Shown piece by piece: positions 57,573-64,000 of a DNA stretch of 64,000 nt. Below the pieces are notes generated by a model. The model saw nothing but the letters and a program-made list of their open reading frames with translations. It did not search any database and had not been told where the DNA came from. The position numbers were made by a program, and so were the translations under genes. Each line of letters begins with the position of its first letter. Position 1 is the first letter of the stretch. Source of the stretch: Rhodanobacter denitrificans (lineage in GTDB: Bacteria; Pseudomonadota; Gammaproteobacteria; Xanthomonadales; Rhodanobacteraceae); NCBI RefSeq assembly GCF_000230695.2, contig NC_020541.1, forward strand, positions 1,364,001 to 1,428,000. The letters are read 5' to 3'.

Positions 57573-57633
57573 GTGCCGCCGGTTTGATCCGCATCAATGA
57601 CGCCGCTGCCCCTGGCGCTACAGTGCCCGTGAG

Positions 57634-58062
57634 ATGAAACGCGCCTTCCGCCTCCGCCCGGTCACCCGCCGCCACCTTGCGTGGCTGGTGGTGCTGCTGT
57701 TGTCGTGGCAGCAGGTGGCGGTGGCCGCGTATGTCTGCGTCAGCACGCCGGCGTCGGCTGGCCTGGCCGCGGTGGCCGTGGCGGTGCACTCGTCGTCGAT
57801 GGCGGCGATGGGCGACGGTTGTGCGGAAATGCCGGCGGCGCCGGTCGACCCGCTGTGCCACCAGCACTGCCAGCCCGACCACGCCACCCAAGTCGACGCG
57901 CGCAGCGCTACGGTGCCGGTCAGCATGCTGGCCGCGTTGCCGCCGGAGTCGCCGTCGGTGGCCGCGGAGGCGTCACCGACGCAGCGGAGCCTGGCACGGC
58001 ACGACCGCCTGCAGGCGCCGCCACCCGTCCCCCGATTGTTGTTCTGCTCGCTCCTGATTTGA
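57634..58062 (+). CDS. Second CopL-like Cys/His-rich secreted protein
   Basis: A 142-aa protein with a signal-like N-terminus (HLAWLVVLLLSWQQVAVAAY) and sparse metal ligands, notably DPLCHQHCQPDHATQVDARS, followed by a Pro/Ala-rich C-terminus. The architecture matches the CopL-like ORF at 52643-53038 (hydrophobic start, one Cys/His cluster, low-complexity tail) but sequence similarity is slight. It heads the Cus-type efflux genes as the first one heads copA. Function unproven; a copper-sensing or leader role is possible. Confidence 0.6.
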   Translation: MKRAFRLRPVTRRHLAWLVVLLLSWQQVAVAAYVCVSTPASAGLAAVAVAVHSSSMAAMGDGCAEMPAAPVDPLCHQHCQPDHATQVDARSATVPVSMLAALPPESPSVAAEASPTQRSLARHDRLQAPPPVPRLLFCSLLI

Positions 58063-58143
58063 TCTGACCCGTCGCGGTATCCACCGACGGACGTCGTGCC
58101 CGCGTGGCGCGGCGCGCTTTGCAGATCGACGGAGTATTCACCC

Positions 58144-59415
58144 ATGTTGTCCATGCGATTGACCCGGCGCCCGATGGTGGCGGGGTTGGCTTTGCTCCTG
58201 GGCGGGGCCATGGCCGTGGCGGCCTTTGCCGCCGAAGCACCGCTGACCCTGGAAGCGGCCGTGCAGGAAGGCCTGGCGCGCGCGCCGCAGCTGGAGGCGC
58301 GTGCCGCCGACGCTACCGCCGTCCGCGAGGAAGCGGCGCGGACTGGACAGTTGCCGGACCCCGTGCTCACGTTCGGCCTGGCCAATGTTCCCGTCACCGG
58401 TCCGGGCGCCTTCAGTCTACGTTCGGACGAGATGACGGAGCGCACGGTCGGCGTGATGCAGGCCATTCCGTCGCGCAGCGCACGGCGCGCGGAGCGTGCC
58501 TTGGCCAGCGCCCGGATCGGTGCGGCCCAGGCCGAAGGCGTGGTTGCCGCGCAGAGCGTGCGCGAGCGCATCGCCGACGCCTGGATCGAGCTGTGGGCCG
58601 TCGAGCGGCAGCGTACGCTGCTGGCCGAGTTGCACGACGAGGCCAGCCTGGCCGCGCGGCTCGCCCAGGCACGCCTGCATGGGGGCGAAGGCAGCGCGGT
58701 CGATGCGCTGGCGACGCGGGCCGAGCTCGCCACGCTGGACAATCGACTGGCCGCGGTCGACGCCGACCGGACGGCCGCACAGGCCGGCTTGCAGCGCTGG
58801 CTGGGGGTGTCGCCCGGCGCGCTCGCTGCGACGCAGGATTTCAGCCGCTTGCCGGTGCAGGCCGAGCGCCTGTTGACCGGCATCGACCAGCAGGCGCCGC
58901 TGCAGGCGTGGGCCGCGCGTGAGCAGCTGGCGCGGGCGACGCTCGACCGCGCGCGCGCCGCCAGGCATCCGGACTGGAGCGTGAGCGCCAGCTACGGCCG
59001 ACGCGCGCCGGGCCTGTCGGACATGGTGATGCTGGAGGTGGGTGTCAGCCTGCCGCTGTTCACGCGCAACCGGCAGGACCGTGGCATCAGCGCCAGCCAG
59101 GCCCAGTGGGACGCCGTACAGGCCGATCACGAGGACGCGCGCCGCGCCCAGCGCGAGGCGGTGGCGCGGGCGCTGGCGGCGTGGCAGGGCTGGGAGCAGC
59201 AGATCGCACGCTATCGGCAGACGCTGCTGCCGCTGGCACGCGATCGCGCGCACATCGCGCTGGCCGGCTACCGCGGCGGCGGCCCGCTGCAGCCGTGGCT
59301 GGATGCCCGCCGCGCCGAGATCGAACTGCGCCTGAGCTATGCCGACGCGCTCGCTGCGCATGCGCGGCTGTGGGCTTCGCTTGCCTATCTGCTGCCCCCG
59401 GAGGTGACGCCATGA
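58144..59415 (+). CDS. cusC: Outer-membrane channel protein, TolC/CusC family
   Basis: A 423-aa outer-membrane efflux protein starting MLSMRLTRRPMVAGLALLLG, with a signal peptide. Two OEP repeats of long helical hairpins are visible (AVQEGLARAPQLEARAADAT; REQLARATLDRARAARHPDW). The barrel strand LSDMVMLEVGVSLPLFTRNR is the conserved one of heavy-metal OEPs (typically LFTRNR). No lipobox cysteine is present, unlike E. coli CusC. It overlaps cusB by ATGA and completes a tripartite metal exporter. Confidence 0.9.
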   Translation: MLSMRLTRRPMVAGLALLLGGAMAVAAFAAEAPLTLEAAVQEGLARAPQLEARAADATAVREEAARTGQLPDPVLTFGLANVPVTGPGAFSLRSDEMTERTVGVMQAIPSRSARRAERALASARIGAAQAEGVVAAQSVRERIADAWIELWAVERQRTLLAELHDEASLAARLAQARLHGGEGSAVDALATRAELATLDNRLAAVDADRTAAQAGLQRWLGVSPGALAATQDFSRLPVQAERLLTGIDQQAPLQAWAAREQLARATLDRARAARHPDWSVSASYGRRAPGLSDMVMLEVGVSLPLFTRNRQDRGISASQAQWDAVQADHEDARRAQREAVARALAAWQGWEQQIARYRQTLLPLARDRAHIALAGYRGGGPLQPWLDARRAEIELRLSYADALAAHARLWASLAYLLPPEVTP

Positions 59416-60728
59416 AGCGTCCGCTGATCGTTCTTGCCGCGGTTGCCGCAGCGGCGGCCCTGCTCGTGGCCGGCTACCTCGGCGGTCGTCGCCAGGCCGC
59501 GGTCGCGCCCTCGTCCACGCCTGCGTCGACGGCTGCAGCCGCCGACGCAGGCAAGGTGTTGTACTGGTACGACCCGATGCTGCCGGAACAGCATTTCGAC
59601 AAGCCCGGCCTGTCGCCGATGGGCATGCAGATGGTGCCCCGCTACGCCGACGGCGGCGGCGCTGACGAGAGCGTCGTGCGGATCGACCCGGCCACCGTGC
59701 AGAACCTCGGCGTGCGTATCGTGCCGGTCGAGCGCCGTGTGCTGTCGACCACGCTGCACGTGCCCGGCACGGTGACGTGGAATCCGCGCGAGGCGATCAC
59801 GGTCAGCGCCCGCGTCGATGCGGTGGTCAGCCAGCTGCACGTGCGCGCGCCGTACACCAGGGTGGCGGCGGGCGAGCCGCTGGCCGAGCTGCTGGCGCCG
59901 CAGTGGAGCAGCGCGCTGGCCGAGTACGACGCGCTGCAGGGCGCGCAGTCGGCCGACGCGAAGGCCTTGCGCCGCGCCGCGCGTGAGCGCCTGCAGGTGC
60001 TTGGCCTCACCGCCGCGGATATCCGCGCGGCACATGCTGCCGGCCCGATCACGCTGCACGCAGCGCAGGCCGGCACGGTCACTGCGCTGGAGGTGCGCGA
60101 AGGGCAGCGGGTCGGCGCCGGGCAGACACTGATGACCTTGAACGGCCTGGCCACGGTGTGGGTCGAGGCATCGCTGCCGCAGGCCATCGCCGGCACGGTG
60201 CGCGCAGGAACGCCGGTCACCGTCACGGTCGATGCGTTCCCCGGGCAGGTGTTTCGCGGCAGCGTGGAAACGTTGTTGCCGGAGGTCGACAGCGCCACCC
60301 GCACCCAGCGCGCACGCATCGTGCTGGCCAACCTGGACGGCCGGCTGAGTCCGGGTCTGTTCGCCACCGTGCAACTGCAGCCGGCCGAAGGCGGGGCGGT
60401 GCCGGTGGTGCCGAGCGACGCGCTGATCGCCACCGGCGCGCAGACGCGGGTGATCGTGGCGGAGGCGGGCGGTCGCTTCCGCCCGCTGGCCGTGCGCACC
60501 GGTCGTTCGGCCGACGGCTACACGGAAATCCTCGATGGGCTGCACGGCGGCGAGAAGGTCGTCGTCTCCGGCCAGTTCCTGATCGACTCGGAGGCGAGCC
60601 TGTCCGGTGCGCTGGAACGTCTCGGCGCGGAGCAGGTGGTACCCGCAGCGGCGGCCAGTGCCGCTCCTCCGGCGACATCGCATGACGCGCATGCGGGGCA
60701 CGCCATGCCGAGCGGAGGCCAGCCATGA
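59412..60728 (+). CDS. cusB: CusB-type periplasmic adaptor of copper/silver RND efflux
   Basis: A 438-aa membrane fusion protein with an N-terminal anchor ([20 protein letters not shown]). It has the heavy-metal-binding domain [20 protein letters not shown] followed by GMQMVPRY, typical of CusB, then lipoyl and beta-barrel domains ([40 protein letters not shown]). The C-terminal tail is His-rich ([14 protein letters not shown]). Methionines in the metal-binding segment probably receive Cu(I) or Ag(I). Coupled by ATGA overlaps to cusC and cusA. Confidence 0.94.
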   Translation: MKRPLIVLAAVAAAAALLVAGYLGGRRQAAVAPSSTPASTAAAADAGKVLYWYDPMLPEQHFDKPGLSPMGMQMVPRYADGGGADESVVRIDPATVQNLGVRIVPVERRVLSTTLHVPGTVTWNPREAITVSARVDAVVSQLHVRAPYTRVAAGEPLAELLAPQWSSALAEYDALQGAQSADAKALRRAARERLQVLGLTAADIRAAHAAGPITLHAAQAGTVTALEVREGQRVGAGQTLMTLNGLATVWVEASLPQAIAGTVRAGTPVTVTVDAFPGQVFRGSVETLLPEVDSATRTQRARIVLANLDGRLSPGLFATVQLQPAEGGAVPVVPSDALIATGAQTRVIVAEAGGRFRPLAVRTGRSADGYTEILDGLHGGEKVVVSGQFLIDSEASLSGALERLGAEQVVPAAAASAAPPATSHDAHAGHAMPSGGQP

Positions 60729-63700
60729 TCGCCGCCCTGATCCGCACCGCCGTTGCCAATCGCGTGTTCGTGCTGCTGGCCGCGCTGGCGTTGGCCGCGG
60801 CCGGCGTGTTCTCGCTGCTGCGCACGCCGCTGGACGCCTTGCCGGACCTGTCCGACACCCAGGTGATCATCCGCACCGGCTGGGCCGGGCAATCGCCGCA
60901 GGTGGTCGAGGACCAGGTCACCTATCCGCTGGCCACCACCATGCTGTCGGTGCCCGGCGCGCGCACGGTGCGCGGCTATTCGTTCTTCGGCGACTCCTAC
61001 GTCTACGTGCTGTTCGACGACAGCACCGATCTGTACTGGGCCCGCGCGCGCGTGCTGGAGTACCTGAGCCAGGTGCGCGACCGGCTGCCGGCCGGGGTCA
61101 ACCCGTCGCTGGGTCCCGACGCCACCGGCCTGGGCTGGGTCTACGAGTACGCGCTGGTCGACCGCAGCGGCAAGCACGACCTCGGCGAACTGCGCGCGCT
61201 GCAGGACTGGTTTTTGCGCTACCAGCTGAAGACGGTGCCGGACGTGGCCGAAGTGGCCAGCCTGGGCGGCATGGAACGCGCCTGGCAGATCGTGCCGGAC
61301 CCGCCGGCGCTGGCCGCGCGCGGCATCACCGTGGCGCAGCTGACGGACGCGGTGCGCGCGGCCAACGGCGCCGGCGGCGGCTCGGTGATCGAGCAGGGCG
61401 AGGCGGAGTTGATGGTGCGCAGTGAAGGCTATCTGCGCAGCCGCGAGGATTTCGAGCGCGTGCCGGTCGACACCAACGCGGCTGGCGTGCCGGTGCTGCT
61501 TGGCGAGGTCGCCACGGTGCGGCGCGGGCCGAGCTTCCGGCGCGGCATCGCCGAGCTGGATGGCCAGGGCGAAGTGGCCGGCGGCATCATCGTGCTGCGT
61601 TCGGGCAAGAACGCGAAGGCCGCGATCGAGGCGGTCAAGGCCAAGCTCGCCGAGCTCCAGCACAGCCTGCCGGCCGGCGTCGAGATCGTGCCGACCTACG
61701 ACCGCGCGCAGCTGATCGATGCGGCAGTGAGCAACCTGTGGGGCAAGCTGCTGGAAGAATTCCTGGTGGTCGCGCTGGTCTGCGTGCTGTTCCTCGGCCA
61801 CCTGCGCTCGGCGCTGGTCGCGGTGGTCAGCCTGCCGCTGGGCGTGCTCGTCGCGTTCATCGCGCTGCACCTGCAAGGCGTGACGGCGAACCTGATGTCG
61901 CTCGGCGGCATCGCCATCGCGATCGGCGCGATGGTCGATGCGGCGGTGGTGATGATCGAGAACGCGCACAAGCACCTGGAACACTGGCGCGATGCGCACG
62001 ACGGCAAGGAGCCGCAAGGCACGGCACGCTGGTCGCTGGTCGCCGACGCGGCGGCCGAAGTGGGCCCGGCGTTGTTCGTCAGCCTGCTGATCATCGCGCT
62101 GTCCTTCATCCCGGTGTTCGCGCTGCAGGGGCAGGAGGGCAAGCTGTTCAAGCCGCTGGCGTTCACCAAGACCTACGCGATGGCGGCGGCGGCCGGGCTG
62201 GCGGTGACCCTGGTGCCGGTGCTGATGGGTTACCTGGTCCGCGGGCGCATCCGCCCGGAACACGCCAATCCGCTCAACCGCGGCCTGATCGCGCTGTACC
62301 GGCCGATCCTGGAAGCGGTGCTGCGCTCCCCGAAAACGACCCTGGCGCTGGCCGGGCTGTTGCTGCTCACCGCGCTACTGCCGCTCGGCCGGCTCGGCAG
62401 CGAATTCATGCCGGCGATGGACGAAGGCACGCTGCTGTACATGCCCACCGCGTTGCCGGGGCTGTCCTCGGGCAAGGCGGCGCAGCTGCTGCAGCTCACC
62501 GACCGCATGATCAAGAGCGTGCCCGAGGTCGACCACGTATTCGGCAAGGCCGGCCGTGCCGACACCGCCACCGATCCGGCGCCGATGGAGATGTTCGAGA
62601 CCACCATCACCTTCAAACCAAAGAGCCAGTGGCGACTGGGCATGACGATGGACAGGATCAAGGCGGAGCTGGACCGGGCGGTGCGCGTGCCGGGCCTGAC
62701 CAACCTGTTCGTGCCGCCGCTGCGCAACCGCATCGACATGCTGGCTACCGGCATCAAGAGCCCGATCGGCATCAAGGTGCTCGGCTCCGATCCATCGACA
62801 TTGCAGGAGGTGGCCGATCGCATCGAGACAGTGGCTCGGCAGGTGCCTGGCGTCGGTTCGGCCATTGCCGAGCGGGCGGCCAGCGGTCGCTATGTCGACG
62901 TGCGCATCCGCCGGGTCGATGCCGCGCGCTATGGCCTGACCCAGCAGCAGCTGCAGCAGCTGATTGCCACCGTAGTCGGCGGCGAGCCGGTTGGCGAGGT
63001 CGTCGCCGGACGCGAGCGCTATCCGATCGTGCTGCGCTACCCGCGGGCCGAGCGCGATTCACTCGCAGCATTGAAGGCATTGCCGATCGTCGCGGCGAAC
63101 GGCGTGCAGCTGACCCTGGGGCAGGTGGCCGAGATCGAGGTAGTCGCTGGGCCGCCGATGCTGAAAAGCGAGAACGGCCAACTGGCGACCTACGTCTACG
63201 TCGATACCGCCGGCCGCGACCTCGGCGCGGTGGTGGCGGATCTGCAACGTGTGGTGGCGCGCGAGGTGCGCCTGCCGCCGGGCATCACGCTGGCGTGGTC
63301 GGGCCAGTTCGAATACCTGGCGCAGGCGACGCAGCGGCTGACCCTGGTGGTGCCGGTGGTGCTGCTGATCGTGTTCGTGCTGATCTACGCCGTGTTCCGC
63401 CGGATCAGCGAGGCGACGCTGATCATGGCCAGCGTGCCGCTGGCGCTGGTCGGCGGGCTGTGGCTGGTCTGGCTGCTGGGGCATGCGGTGTCGGTGGCGA
63501 CGATGATCGGCTTCATCGCGCTGGCCGGCGTCGCCGCCGAGTTCGGCGTGGTGATGATGCTGTACCTGCACCACGCGTGGGACCGCCAGCTGGCAGCCGA
63601 TCCGCACTCGGGTGCGGCCGAGCTGGACGAGGCGATCCGCGAAGGCGCGGTGCAGCGCGTGCGGCCGAAGGCGATGACGGTGGCGGTGATCCTCGCCGGC

Positions 63701-63898
63701 CTGCTGCCGATCCTGCTCGGCCACGGTGCCGGCTCCGAAGTGATGCAGCGCATCGCCGCGCCGATGATCGGCGGCATGCTCACCGCGCCGTTGCTGTCCA
63801 TGCTGGTCATCCCCGCCGCGTTCCGCCTGCTGGTGCTGCGCCGGCTGCGTCGGGCCGGTGATGACAGCGATCAAGCAGGTGCAAGCGGAGTAGGGTAA
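60725..63898 (+). CDS. cusA: CusA-type copper/silver RND efflux permease
   Basis: A 1057-aa heavy-metal RND pump starting [20 protein letters not shown]. The three methionines of the CusA metal path are present at the same numbers as in E. coli: Met573 (LLYMPT), Met623 (MEMFET) and Met672 (IDMLAT). The proton-relay Asp405 is present in [20 protein letters not shown]. This supports Cu(I)/Ag(I) rather than zinc or cobalt. Twelve membrane helices are expected. The stop is followed 6 bp later by the GDCCVxC gene. Confidence 0.95.
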   Translation: MIAALIRTAVANRVFVLLAALALAAAGVFSLLRTPLDALPDLSDTQVIIRTGWAGQSPQVVEDQVTYPLATTMLSVPGARTVRGYSFFGDSYVYVLFDDSTDLYWARARVLEYLSQVRDRLPAGVNPSLGPDATGLGWVYEYALVDRSGKHDLGELRALQDWFLRYQLKTVPDVAEVASLGGMERAWQIVPDPPALAARGITVAQLTDAVRAANGAGGGSVIEQGEAELMVRSEGYLRSREDFERVPVDTNAAGVPVLLGEVATVRRGPSFRRGIAELDGQGEVAGGIIVLRSGKNAKAAIEAVKAKLAELQHSLPAGVEIVPTYDRAQLIDAAVSNLWGKLLEEFLVVALVCVLFLGHLRSALVAVVSLPLGVLVAFIALHLQGVTANLMSLGGIAIAIGAMVDAAVVMIENAHKHLEHWRDAHDGKEPQGTARWSLVADAAAEVGPALFVSLLIIALSFIPVFALQGQEGKLFKPLAFTKTYAMAAAAGLAVTLVPVLMGYLVRGRIRPEHANPLNRGLIALYRPILEAVLRSPKTTLALAGLLLLTALLPLGRLGSEFMPAMDEGTLLYMPTALPGLSSGKAAQLLQLTDRMIKSVPEVDHVFGKAGRADTATDPAPMEMFETTITFKPKSQWRLGMTMDRIKAELDRAVRVPGLTNLFVPPLRNRIDMLATGIKSPIGIKVLGSDPSTLQEVADRIETVARQVPGVGSAIAERAASGRYVDVRIRRVDAARYGLTQQQLQQLIATVVGGEPVGEVVAGRERYPIVLRYPRAERDSLAALKALPIVAANGVQLTLGQVAEIEVVAGPPMLKSENGQLATYVYVDTAGRDLGAVVADLQRVVAREVRLPPGITLAWSGQFEYLAQATQRLTLVVPVVLLIVFVLIYAVFRRISEATLIMASVPLALVGGLWLVWLLGHAVSVATMIGFIALAGVAAEFGVVMMLYLHHAWDRQLAADPHSGAAELDEAIREGAVQRVRPKAMTVAVILAGLLPILLGHGAGSEVMQRIAAPMIGGMLTAPLLSMLVIPAAFRLLVLRRLRRAGDDSDQAGASGVG

Positions 63899-63904
63899 AG
63901 ACCC

Positions 63905-64000
63905 ATGACGAGCGAACCCATCCTGCGCAGCACGCTGACCTGTCCGCATTGCGGCCACCAAGCCACCGAAACCATGCCGACCGACGCCTGCCAGTTCTTC
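63905..64000 (+). CDS. GDCCVxC-domain protein (partial, runs off the right edge)
   Basis: The first 32 codons are MTSEPILRSTLTCPHCGHQA then TETMPTDACQFF, matching the N-terminus of the small GDCCVxC-domain (sometimes selenocysteine-containing) proteins found beside mercury and copper genes. The CPHCG pair is seen; the defining GDCCVxC motif would lie beyond the window. It begins 6 bp after cusA and probably belongs to the same transcription unit. Confidence 0.75.
   Translation, partial: MTSEPILRSTLTCPHCGHQATETMPTDACQFF

Noticed and set aside
52208..64000. The copper cluster as a mobile island
   Set aside because: No integrase, transposase, tRNA site or change in base composition is visible at its left border, and the right border is outside the window.

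Overview
The window is GC-rich gammaproteobacterial chromosome, most likely Xanthomonadales and probably the Rhodanobacter/Dyella/Luteibacter group. This rests on gene content (a methionine synthase split into two polypeptides, a roughly 1640-residue NAD-glutamate dehydrogenase, a fused alpha/beta E1 dehydrogenase, a copper cluster with CopL-like leader ORFs) and on GTAG-footed REP hairpins such as those at 39276-39337. The genus is an inference; there is no rRNA in the window.

Layout. 1-8047 (minus): recC-recB-recD with 4-bp ATGA overlaps; recD runs off the left edge. 8197-10020 (plus): a YCII/DGPF-domain protein and its usual partner, an ECF sigma factor with a long C-terminal extension. 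10136-13867: a 1243-residue GAF-GGDEF-sensor-GAF-EAL cyclic-di-GMP protein. 13897-16883: a small decayed integrative element at a tRNA-Val(CAC) gene. It has two scars made of the tRNA 3' half plus an integrase C-terminal fragment, a HigB/RelE-type toxin with XRE antitoxin, an Arc-type repressor and unrecognised cargo, and it ends at the intact tRNA with its own promoter and terminator. 17008-17349: a lipid A biosynthesis N-terminal-domain protein. 17380-22118 (minus): a SahR-like ArsR/methyltransferase regulator followed by metH-N and metH-C, with a palindromic operator behind the promoter. 22251-23411: acyl-CoA dehydrogenase. 23586-27953 (minus): an RND multidrug efflux adaptor and pump without an outer-membrane gene.

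28475-41638 is mostly plus-strand metabolism: NAD-glutamate dehydrogenase, NAD kinase, a 5'-nucleotidase, a minus-strand DMT exporter, glutaryl-CoA dehydrogenase with three small genes (GNAT, nucleotidyltransferase-like, GST), and a fused E1 alpha/beta dehydrogenase. 41652-52043 is housekeeping and signalling: a 7TM diguanylate cyclase, mfd, a GNAT, MmcQ/YjbR, a VOC protein, DUF2058, a CDF-type transporter, an Slp lipoprotein and rlmJ.

52208-64000 (all plus) is a copper homeostasis cluster: a small Met/His-rich periplasmic protein, a CopL-like leader ORF, copA, copB, a membrane-anchored cytochrome c fused to a SnoaL-like domain, a DUF411 protein, a second CopL-like ORF, the CusC, CusB and CusA efflux genes, and the start of a GDCCVxC protein. 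CusA keeps the methionines of the copper/silver path at 573, 623 and 672. The inferred division of labour is periplasmic oxidation and sequestration by the Cop proteins and tripartite export by Cus. No transposase or integrase lies beside the copper cluster within the window.

The most unusual parts are the double tRNA scar and its cargo, the cytochrome c-SnoaL fusion inside the copper cluster, the five-part cyclic-di-GMP protein with a globin-like segment, and the SahR-metH unit. I found no CRISPR array and no clearly novel defence system.
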